From NCBI GenBank assembly GCA_964388985.1, contig CAYMCJ010000007.1:1-28481 (forward strand): a DNA stretch of 28,481 nucleotides, written 5' to 3'. A program made the position numbers and the translations under genes. This document shows, piece by piece, positions 22,642 to 28,481 of the stretch. Source of the DNA: CAYMCJ01 sp964388985 (GTDB taxonomy: Bacteria > Patescibacteriota > Patescibacteriia > Patescibacteriales > CAYMCJ01). The notes under the pieces were generated by a model. That model made no database searches. It was not told the origin of the DNA and saw nothing but the letters and a program-made list of their open reading frames with translations. Numbering within the stretch: the first letter of the stretch is position 1; each line of letters begins with the position of its first letter.

Positions 22642-23781
22642 ATGCGAAAAAGATTTTTTCAGGCGCTGGCCGTAATGGTCGGCTATACAATCGGGGTGGG
22701 CATGTTCGGCCTGCCGTTTTTGGTTTCCCGGGCCGGAATTTTATCGTTTTTTATTTTTATTATTTTATTGGGTTCGGCGCAATATTTGCTTCATTTGATT
22801 TATGCCAATCTTATAGTTGTTTCAGGGGAATATCATCGTTTGCCCGGATATGTTAATATTTATTTGGGGAAAAAAGGTAAAATTATTGTTTTTATCGCCA
22901 AACTTATTGGCAACTATGGGGCTTTGATTGCCTACATTATTATTACCGGGATATTTCTTAATCAGTTATTGTTTCAGTATTTTGGCGGCAGTGAATTTGT
23001 TTACGGAACATTGCTGTTTTTAGCCGAAGCCGCGGTAGTATTTTTTGGAATAAAGGCCATAGCCAAGGCGGAATTATTTATGAGCGGTCTTCTTTTGTTG
23101 GTTGTCTTATTTATAACCATCAGGGGTTGGCCGGCTGTAAATTTTGCAAATTATCAGACTATAGATTTAAAATATTTTTTATTGCCTTACGGGGCCATGC
23201 TGTTTGCCATTGACGGAGCCGGTTCTCTGCCGATAGTGGTAAAGCTTTTAAGGCGGCATAAGGAAAACATTAAAAAAGTTGTCAGGTTAGGGACAATTTT
23301 ACCTATCTTTGTGATAATTATTTTTACTTTGGTTATTGTGGGAATTTCCGGTCCCAATACGACCCCGGATGCTTTGGTGGGGGTTAAAAATATAATGAAT
23401 GACGGAGTTGTGTTTTTTTCTTTGATTTTCGGCATTTTAACAATGATAACCTCGTTTCTCTTGGTGGCCGAATCAATCAGGGAAACATTATGGTGGGATT
23501 TTAAAGTTAATAAGCATTTAGCCTGGGCTTTGGCGGTATTTGTGCCCTATATTTTATATGTTATTGGAATAAAAAATTTAACTAATGTTATTAGTTTTGC
23601 CGGCGCGATTGCCGGGGGTTTATGCGGCCTTGTTTTAATTTTGGTATTTAAAAAATTAAAAAAACAGAAAAATAAATTAGTTTTATTTAAATACAAACCG
23701 GGAAATTTTATTATTTATTTTTTAATGGGGTTGTTTATTTGCGGCGCCATATATGAAATTTATTATTTTTTTGGCGCTTAG
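22642..23781 (+). CDS. Amino-acid permease (APC superfamily)
   Basis: 379 aa with about 11 hydrophobic segments. The first helix carries the broken-helix motif of amino-acid carriers (GYTIGVGMFGLPF). The layout resembles the aromatic amino-acid/SLC38-like branch; the substrate cannot be fixed. Uptake of amino acids fits a host-dependent cell with few biosynthetic genes (inference). The stop is 12 bases before the phosphodiesterase start at 23794, so the genes from here on are likely one operon. Confidence 0.82.
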   Translation: MRKRFFQALAVMVGYTIGVGMFGLPFLVSRAGILSFFIFIILLGSAQYLLHLIYANLIVVSGEYHRLPGYVNIYLGKKGKIIVFIAKLIGNYGALIAYIIITGIFLNQLLFQYFGGSEFVYGTLLFLAEAAVVFFGIKAIAKAELFMSGLLLLVVLFITIRGWPAVNFANYQTIDLKYFLLPYGAMLFAIDGAGSLPIVVKLLRRHKENIKKVVRLGTILPIFVIIIFTLVIVGISGPNTTPDALVGVKNIMNDGVVFFSLIFGILTMITSFLLVAESIRETLWWDFKVNKHLAWALAVFVPYILYVIGIKNLTNVISFAGAIAGGLCGLVLILVFKKLKKQKNKLVLFKYKPGNFIIYFLMGLFICGAIYEIYYFFGA

Positions 23782-23793
23782 AAATTGTTTAAT

Positions 23794-24287
23794 ATGAAAA
23801 TTGCGATAATTTCAGACAGCCATGACAATATTGCCAATATTGACAAAATGTTGTCTTATGCAAGAAAAGAGAATATTAAAATTATATTGCACTGCGGCGA
23901 CGTTTGCGCTCCGTCGGTTTTAAAATATTTAGCCCAAAAATTTAAGGGTAATATTTATTTGGTTTTTGGAAATGTTGACGGCGACCAGGAGATGATGAAT
24001 AAGTTGGCCAGAGAGTTTAAAAATTTGCACATTTTGGGAGACGAAGGCAGTCCTAAAATTAAGGGATTGAATTTAAAAATCGGTATGACTCATTATCCTC
24101 GGCAGGCCGAAGAAATGGCCAAAAGCAAGAACTATGATATTATTTTTTATGGGCATGACCATAAGCCCTGGATAGAAGAAAAAAATAATATAAAAATAAT
24201 TAATCCCGGCACTCTGGCTGGCTTATTTCAAAAAGCCACTTTCGCGGCTTGGGATGTTGATAATAAAAATTTGGAATTAAAAATATT
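23794..24287 (+). CDS. YfcE-like metallophosphoesterase, 3' end in gap
   Basis: 164 residues are visible from the ATG at 23794; a TTG at 23785 is less likely. All motifs of the YfcE/MJ0936 phosphodiesterase family are present: ISDSHDN, LHCGDV, FGNVDGD, THYP, YGHDHKPW and INPGTL. They bind two metal ions and split phosphodiesters; the natural substrate is unknown for most members. The frame reaches the 100-N gap at 24288, very near the expected end of the fold, so little is missing. Confidence 0.88.
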
Positions 24288-24387
24288 NNNNNNNNNNNNN
24301 NNNNNNNNNNNNNNNNNNNNNNNNNNNNNNNNNNNNNNNNNNNNNNNNNNNNNNNNNNNNNNNNNNNNNNNNNNNNNNNNNNNNNNN
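24288..24387. other. Scaffold gap (100 N)
   Basis: Exactly 100 N. It removes the end of the phosphodiesterase gene and the start of the inositol-monophosphatase-family gene. Confidence 0.98.
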
Positions 24388-24388
24388 G

Positions 24389-25129
24389 GTTAAAAAAGCC
24401 GGTCAAATATTACTTAAAGAATATAATAATTTTGACCGGGAAAGAATAAAATTAAAATCCCATCATGAAATTTTAACCCGGGCCGATTTATTGTCCGAAG
24501 AAGCGATTATTAAGGAAATTAGAAAATATTTTTCCAGCCACCAGATATTATCCGAGGAATCAGGCAAAACAAAAAGCGATTCGGAATATCTTTGGATTAT
24601 TGACCCCCTGGACGGGACCACTAATTTTTCCATCCATAATCCCCTGTGGTCCATATCTTTGGCGGTTGCTTATCGGGCTGAAATTATTTTAGGTATTGTT
24701 TTCGCTCCGTTTTTAGATGAGATGTATGTGGCCGAGAAAAATAAGGGGGCAAAATTAGACAATAAAAAAATCAGGGTTTCCAGCACCGAAAAAGGGAAAA
24801 TTATAAATACTTTTTGCCACGGCCGGGAGGAAAAGTATGTTAAAAAAGCAATAAAATATTACAGCTATCAAAAAATGCATGAGTTGGATTGCCGTCAGTT
24901 GGGAAGCGCGGCCATTGAATTGGCCTTTGTAGCCGCCGGTCGGATAGAGTCAATTATGATTCCCGGCGCCAACCCCTGGGATGTGGCCGCCGGGGTTTTA
25001 TTGGTAAGGGAGGCCGGAGGCCGGACGACTGATTTTAACGGCAAAGACTGGAATTTAGATAGCCCTGGTATAGTTGCCAGTAATGGCAAGGTGCACAATG
25101 AGATATTGAAGGTTATTAATAGAAAATAA
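24389..25129 (+). CDS. Inositol monophosphatase family protein, 5' end in gap
   Basis: 246 residues are visible; the frame is open from the gap, starting AGQILLKEY, close to the usual N-terminal helix, so perhaps 10-20 residues are lost. The family motifs are complete: LSEESG (metal Glu), WIIDPLDGTTNF (motif A) and GANPWDVAAGVLLVREAGG (motif B). The enzyme splits phosphate from inositol phosphates or related substrates such as 3'-phosphoadenosine 5'-phosphate or fructose bisphosphate; sequence does not decide which. An internal ATG at 24491 would cut off the first helix and is not the start. It is followed after 21 bases by the Memo/AMMECR1 gene. Confidence 0.9.
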   Translation, partial: VKKAGQILLKEYNNFDRERIKLKSHHEILTRADLLSEEAIIKEIRKYFSSHQILSEESGKTKSDSEYLWIIDPLDGTTNFSIHNPLWSISLAVAYRAEIILGIVFAPFLDEMYVAEKNKGAKLDNKKIRVSSTEKGKIINTFCHGREEKYVKKAIKYYSYQKMHELDCRQLGSAAIELAFVAAGRIESIMIPGANPWDVAAGVLLVREAGGRTTDFNGKDWNLDSPGIVASNGKVHNEILKVINRK

Positions 25130-25150
25130 TAATTTGTATGTTTGGATTAT

Positions 25151-26695
25151 ATGAAAAAAGTAATATTATTAATATTTTTATTATTTTTAACCGCTTGTAC
25201 TATGAAGGAGGAAAATAATATTAAAACCTATAATAATTTAAGGCCGTCCTATTCAGCCGGCCAGTATTATCCGGCCGATAAAGACGGGCTGGAGAGAAAA
25301 ATTGAGAGATATTTGGCCAAGGCTGACAAAATTGAAGTTGACGGAGAGGTTAAAGCGATTATGGTGCCGCATGCCGGTATAGATTTTAGCGGCCAGGTGG
25401 CGGCTAGTAGCTATAAACTGCTAACCGGTCGGAAAATTAATACGGCCGTTATAGTTTGCAATTCTCATGCGGAATATTTTCCCGGCCTGGCGGTTGACAA
25501 TAGTGATGCCTGGGAGACACCCTTGGGTATAGTTGAGGTTGACCAAAAATTGGTGGCTAAAATAGTTGATTTTAATGAAAACATACAATTTAACGGCGAT
25601 ATTTTCAGAAATCAGGACCAGACTTTAGAAGTGCAGATTCCTTTTTTACAAGTTGTTTTAAAAAATAATTTTAAGATAGCGCCGATTTTTTTCGGCAACA
25701 GTTATGATGACAGCTATAAGAAATTGGCCCAAGCGTTAGAAAAAAATTTAGGGCCTGATGATATAATAATAATTTCTACCGATATGTCGCATTACCCCGC
25801 TTATGAGGATGCCAACCGGGTTGATAAAAAAACTTTGGAAATTATTAAGTCAGGCGATGTTTCTCTTTTGGAAAATTATATTAAGGAAGTGGAAGCAAAA
25901 AATATTGTTAATGAGCAAACAGTTTTATGCGGAATTGACGGAGTAAAGACCATAATGGAGTTGGCCAATTTAATGTCCTGGGATGAGGTTAAAATTTTAA
26001 AATACGCCAACTCCGGCGATGTTGATATCGGGGACAAGGAGAGCGTAGTTGGTTACGGGGCGATGACGTTTGTAGGCACACAAAAACAAGAAAACACAAA
26101 AGCACAAAAACAAGAAAGTAAAGAGGATGTTGATAGATTAGATGATGGGCAAAAAAAGGAGTTGTTAAAAATTGCCAAAGAGACGGTAGAGAGTTTTGTT
26201 AAAAATGGCAAGGTTTTAGATTTTGAAGTTGAAGATGAACGTTTGAATTGGCAGGAAGGGGCGTTTGTTACTCTGCATAAAGACGGGCAATTGCGCGGTT
26301 GTATCGGGCAAATAGTTCCGTCGGACAAGCTGCTTTGGCAGGCAGTCAGGGATATGGCCATTGCCGCCTGCTCCGAGGACCATCGTTTTCAGCCGGTTAG
26401 CTCTGACGAGCTGGATAAAATTGATTATGAAATAAGTGTGTTGTCAGTGCCGGAAAAAATTAATGACTGGCAAAAAATTGAGTTGGGCAAGCACGGAGTA
26501 ATAGTCAGAAAAGGAGCGAGAAGCGGCGTGTTTTTGCCGCAAGTGGCCGATGAGACCGGCTGGAGCTTGGAGGAGTTTTTATCCCAGCTATGCTGGCAAA
26601 AAGCCGGTTTAGCGCCGGATTGTTATAAAAACGACAAAGAAGTTGAATTACAGGTATATACGGCTCAGGTTTTTAACGAAAAGGATATTTTATAA
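25151..26695 (+). CDS. Memo + AMMECR1 fusion lipoprotein (AmmeMemoRadiSam proteins B and A)
   Basis: 514 aa. Start at the ATG at 25151, giving a lipoprotein signal with lipobox LTAC (Cys16), which predicts export and lipid anchoring. The Memo domain (about 30-300) keeps the metal-site residues known from human MEMO1: His74 (VPHAG), His106 (NSHAE), Asp211 and His214 (STDMSHY) and Cys260 (LCG). A Gln/Lys/Ser linker leads to an AMMECR1 domain (about 335-510) with its signature LRGCIG (Cys384) and an intact end (FLPQV, LCWQKAG). In the AmmeMemoRadiSam system these two act with a radical SAM protein, which is not in this window. The biochemical role of the system is unsettled; a redox or copper link has been proposed for MEMO1. 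Confidence 0.9.
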   Translation: MKKVILLIFLLFLTACTMKEENNIKTYNNLRPSYSAGQYYPADKDGLERKIERYLAKADKIEVDGEVKAIMVPHAGIDFSGQVAASSYKLLTGRKINTAVIVCNSHAEYFPGLAVDNSDAWETPLGIVEVDQKLVAKIVDFNENIQFNGDIFRNQDQTLEVQIPFLQVVLKNNFKIAPIFFGNSYDDSYKKLAQALEKNLGPDDIIIISTDMSHYPAYEDANRVDKKTLEIIKSGDVSLLENYIKEVEAKNIVNEQTVLCGIDGVKTIMELANLMSWDEVKILKYANSGDVDIGDKESVVGYGAMTFVGTQKQENTKAQKQESKEDVDRLDDGQKKELLKIAKETVESFVKNGKVLDFEVEDERLNWQEGAFVTLHKDGQLRGCIGQIVPSDKLLWQAVRDMAIAACSEDHRFQPVSSDELDKIDYEISVLSVPEKINDWQKIELGKHGVIVRKGARSGVFLPQVADETGWSLEEFLSQLCWQKAGLAPDCYKNDKEVELQVYTAQVFNEKDIL

Positions 26696-26724
26696 TAATT
26701 TTTGCAAAAAAGGAGGAGTATAAG

Positions 26725-27846
26725 ATGGCAAGAAAAATATACACTAAAGTTTTGGGAACCGGCAGTTATTTTTCTAAAGAGGTGTTGGATAATTTGTTCT
26801 TTATAAATAATGGGCCTTATAAGGTTTATTTAGGAAAAGATAAATGCGGCGAGCCGATTTGGCAAACCGATGGAAATGGAGAAATTTTTTTACAGGAATT
26901 AACTGAAGAAAAAATATTAAGACAGACAGGAATAGAGGAGAGAAGATGGTCCGGCCGCGGAGAAACAACCGTTAATATGGCCAGCAAAGCATTGTTTGGA
27001 GCCTTGGATGACGCAGGCATTACTCCAAGTGAATTAAAGGGGTTAATTTGCGCCACTGTCAGTTATGGGCCATTTCCCAATTCATCTCCAAAAGTAGCTC
27101 ATCCTGGTTCTTTTCCGTCAATAGCTTGTCTTTTGCAGAATAGAATTGGAGCAAAAAATTTGATATACGCCAATGATATTGGCGCGGCTTGCGCGGGCTT
27201 TTCTTTCGGATTAATTTTAGCCAAAGAATTAATTATTCATCAAAGAATCAGTCCTTTTGCCGTTGTTGCAGTAGAAATGTTGACTGAAATGGCTGATTAC
27301 GAAGAATATAATTGTGATCTTTTCGGAGACGGCGCCGGAGCAATGGTTTTGGGTCTGGATGATAATAGGGAGCAAGGTATAATATCCAGCGCGACTGCCA
27401 GTTATGCCGGTGATGACCGCCCTTATTGGCTGTTTCGCGATAAATATGGATATTTAAGAATGCCCGGAGGTCCGAGATTATTAAAATTAGCTGTCAGAAG
27501 CATGATTGATATGGCCGAAGAGGTAAAAAGAAAAGCGTGCAAAAAATTAAAGATTAGAAAAGATGAAATTGAAAAGTTAGTAAAAATTTATAATCCTCAC
27601 CAAGCCAACGCAAGGATTATAGATGGAGTTGCTAAAAAGGTGGGTCAGGACATGGTATATCGGGACGGTATTAGGAAATACGGCAATGTCAGCTCCGCCA
27701 CTTGTCCGATCGGTTTTGACGAGATGAGGAAAGGGAAAGCAAGGGATAATAAGGGCAATATAATAAAAATCAATGAAGGGGATGGAATTATTTTTACTAC
27801 TTTTGGCGGAGGACCGGTGGCCTGCGCTAATTTGATAATAAATTAA
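26725..27846 (+). CDS. Beta-ketoacyl-ACP synthase III-like enzyme (FabH family)
   Basis: 373 aa, cytoplasmic thiolase-fold enzyme. The Cys-His-Asn triad of KAS III is intact: Cys156 (AACAGF), His292 (NPHQAN) and Asn321 (YGNVSS); the spacing is close to E. coli FabH (112, 244, 274). The N-terminus (TKVLGTGSYF) and the C-terminal FGGGP loop also fit. It is about 55 residues longer than FabH, mainly from an insert at about residues 28-65 before RQTGIEERR. KAS III joins acetyl-CoA (or another acyl-CoA) with malonyl-ACP; HMG-CoA-synthase-like activity cannot be excluded. No other fatty-acid genes are present, though an ACP lies 24 kb upstream. A strong SD (AGGAGG, 26711-26716) precedes the start. 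It is probably the last gene of the operon and ends at the terminator at 27854. Confidence 0.9.
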   Translation: MARKIYTKVLGTGSYFSKEVLDNLFFINNGPYKVYLGKDKCGEPIWQTDGNGEIFLQELTEEKILRQTGIEERRWSGRGETTVNMASKALFGALDDAGITPSELKGLICATVSYGPFPNSSPKVAHPGSFPSIACLLQNRIGAKNLIYANDIGAACAGFSFGLILAKELIIHQRISPFAVVAVEMLTEMADYEEYNCDLFGDGAGAMVLGLDDNREQGIISSATASYAGDDRPYWLFRDKYGYLRMPGGPRLLKLAVRSMIDMAEEVKRKACKKLKIRKDEIEKLVKIYNPHQANARIIDGVAKKVGQDMVYRDGIRKYGNVSSATCPIGFDEMRKGKARDNKGNIIKINEGDGIIFTTFGGGPVACANLIIN

Positions 27847-27853
27847 GTAGAAT

Positions 27854-27892
27854 AAGCAGAATTTAGAGTTTATAATTCTGCTTTTTATTTTT
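27854..27892 (+). terminator. Intrinsic terminator after the FabH-like gene
   Basis: AAGCAGAATT (27854-27863) and AATTCTGCTT (27874-27883) form a perfect 10-bp stem, followed by TTTATTTTT. Confidence 0.85.
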
Positions 27893-27953
27893 AGTCATAG
27901 GGCAGTAGATTAATTTTTTTAAGGTAATACGTTGACGTGTCGCTTTCAAAAAT

Positions 27954-27982
27954 TTGACAAAAATTAAATAAATATTTAATAT
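27954..27982 (+). promoter_or_regulatory. Promoter of the unexplained RNA/small-ORF unit
   Basis: Consensus TTGACA (27954-27959), a 17-base spacer and TAATAT (27977-27982, 4 of 6). It is isolated by the terminator before it and points into 28.0-28.4 kb. Confidence 0.55.
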
Positions 27983-28082
27983 ATAAATTAAGAGGAGTAA
28001 AATATCTTAAAAAAGGAGGTGAAAAAAGAGTTTTTTGGCCAGAAACCCAAGTCGGACAAACCTTTAACAGGAGGTGTATATT

Positions 28083-28199
28083 ATGCACAGGAACAAAGGG
28101 CACACCCTTGATTTAGCAAGCATGGGCGTGGTGGTAGACATCGCTGGGGCCGAGAGAAGCCAATTACTGAATCAGGCCGAGACGAGCCGTCATCGCTGA
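28083..28199 (+). CDS. Candidate 38-aa small protein with strong SD
   Basis: An ATG at 28083 stands 7 bases after AGGAGGT (28069-28075), ideal spacing. The ORF runs 38 codons to TGA (28197-28199) and reads MHRNKGHTLDLASMGVVVD with a polar end rich in Gln, Arg and Glu; no membrane helix. A 10-codon TTG-started ORF (28035-28067) precedes it behind another SD-like run and could be a leader peptide. No family is recognised. The strong SD in a genome with few SDs is the main support; codon pattern alone would not prove coding. Confidence 0.4.
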   Translation: MHRNKGHTLDLASMGVVVDIAGAERSQLLNQAETSRHR

Positions 28200-28301
28200 T
28201 CACTTCGAAAGGGCAAAAATGAAAATACCCTATCCTCCAGGAGGAGTCTGACTTTAGGGGTTGCCTCAACTACATAGGGGTTAACTCCAAAAAAAATTCA
28301 A

Positions 28302-28343
28302 CCCCGGAAGATACGTACGTACGCACGTATGCATTTTCTGGGG
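28302..28343. other. 42-base near-perfect hairpin
   Basis: CCCCGGAAGATACGTACGT (28302-28320) pairs with the arm 28325-28343 (ending TTTTCTGGGG) over 19 positions with one A-C mismatch and three G-T pairs, leaving a 4-base loop. There is no immediate T run. It lies just before the final terminator. Confidence 0.75.
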
Positions 28344-28372
28344 TATCATTGTTTTTAAGCAATATAGATAAT

Positions 28373-28416
28373 AAAAAAGCGACCCCGCTTTTCGCGAAAG
28401 GCGGGGTCGCTTTTTT
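28373..28416. terminator. Bidirectional intrinsic terminator
   Basis: AAAAAAGCGACCCCGC (28373-28388) and GCGGGGTCGCTTTTTT (28401-28416) form a perfect 16-bp stem with an inner CTTTT/AAAGG extension. The A run on one side and T run on the other make it work for both the plus-strand unit and uvrA on the minus strand. Confidence 0.9.
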
Positions 28417-28427
28417 TGTATCATGTT

Positions 28428-28481
28428 TTATAATATTTGTTTCAAGTATTGGCCGGTAAAACTATTTTTGTTTTTGGCCAC
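28428..28481 (-). CDS. uvrA: Excinuclease ABC subunit UvrA, C-terminal end only
   Basis: On the minus strand, the last 17 codons before TAA (28430-28428) read VAKNKNSFTGQYLKQIL. This fits the well-known UvrA ending (VAKNxxSxTGxYLKxxL), which follows the last ATPase domain of this nucleotide-excision-repair damage sensor. The rest of the gene lies beyond the window edge. It converges on the unassigned plus-strand unit and shares its terminator. Confidence 0.75.
   Translation of the reverse strand: MAKNKNSFTGQYLKQIL

Larger units (their letters stand above)
27990..28372 (+). ncRNA. Unassigned transcription unit: candidate structured RNA with SD-like sites
   Basis: Between promoter (27954) and terminator (28373-28416) there is no recognisable long gene. 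It holds four SD-like purine runs (27991-27997, 28013-28020, 28069-28075, 28239-28245), of which only the third has an ATG at proper distance. The fourth is paired with its complement in a small hairpin (TCCTC/GAGGA at about 28233-28245). There are two 14-base direct repeats (28148-28161 and 28175-28188, 12 of 14 identical), CATCGCTG twice, AGGGGTT twice and a 42-base hairpin at 28302. GC content is clearly above the surroundings. I match it to no known RNA class (not tmRNA, RNase P, SRP or 6S by their signature motifs). It may be an RNA, a small-protein gene with a long 3' UTR, or a leftover mobile piece. Confidence 0.4.

Noticed and set aside
27891..28103. 70-aa minus-strand ORF across the promoter region
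   Set aside because: It covers the plus-strand promoter and SD sites, has no start signal and no recognisable family.
28081..28269. 62-aa minus-strand ORF opposite the 38-codon ORF
   Set aside because: No SD, and it reads against the promoter and terminator arrangement; Cys/Pro-rich ending looks random.

Overview
The window is an AT-rich bacterial scaffold fragment. It uses the standard bacterial code: TGA ends several genes, for example at 1763-1765, 6266-6268 and 16295-16297. Most genes start with ATG and have no Shine-Dalgarno (SD) sequence, many carry long charged low-complexity extensions, and AT-rich inverted repeats fill several gaps between genes. Single-copy housekeeping genes (FtsK, GyrA, S1, FtsH, end of UvrA) sit beside lamin-tail-domain, PilB-like and CapA-like genes, with no visible synteny to model bacteria. 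This best fits a Patescibacteria/CPR genome, probably Parcubacteria-like. That is an inference from gene style, not from a marker phylogeny. Two runs of exactly 100 N (10457-10556, 24288-24387) are scaffold gaps.

Layout. 1-2.5 kb: C-terminal part of a surface LTD/PKD/OB-fold protein carrying three kinds of inserted GC-rich repeat, then a small SD-led operon (94-aa unknown, acyl carrier protein whose reading frame is broken at an A9 run). 2.8-9.7 kb: FtsK, a metallo-beta-lactamase-fold hydrolase, a single-pass membrane protein and GyrA. 9.9-12.7 kb: a thioredoxin-fold lipoprotein (cut by a gap), a PolB-type 3'-5' exonuclease, a membrane-anchored unknown and a 2H phosphoesterase. 12.7-13.0 kb: a gene-free stretch with a strong hairpin and the S1 leader. 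13.0-17.3 kb: ribosomal protein S1, FtsH and a polytopic membrane protein, each with readable promoters or terminators. 17.5-21.2 kb: a 1011-aa protein with two complete PilB/GspE ATPase modules, then a translin/Trax-family protein. 21.4-27.8 kb: a CapA-like phosphoesterase, an amino-acid permease, a YfcE-like phosphodiesterase (cut by a gap), an inositol-monophosphatase-family enzyme (cut by the same gap), a Memo+AMMECR1 fusion lipoprotein and a KAS III (FabH-like) enzyme. 27.9-28.4 kb: an independent transcription unit with no recognised gene, SD-like sites, a 38-codon ORF and two strong hairpins, facing the end of uvrA on the minus strand.

Themes. DNA and RNA upkeep (FtsK, GyrA, UvrA, exonuclease, S1, Trax-like, 2H phosphoesterase) and the envelope (FtsH, PilB-like, lipoproteins, CapA-like, permease) dominate. 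The most unusual points are the tandem PilB fusion, a Trax-like protein with its acidic residues in place, an exported AmmeMemo fusion, an ACP and a FabH-like enzyme without other fatty-acid genes in view, repeats inserted in frame in a coding region, and the unexplained RNA/small-ORF locus at 27.95-28.42 kb.
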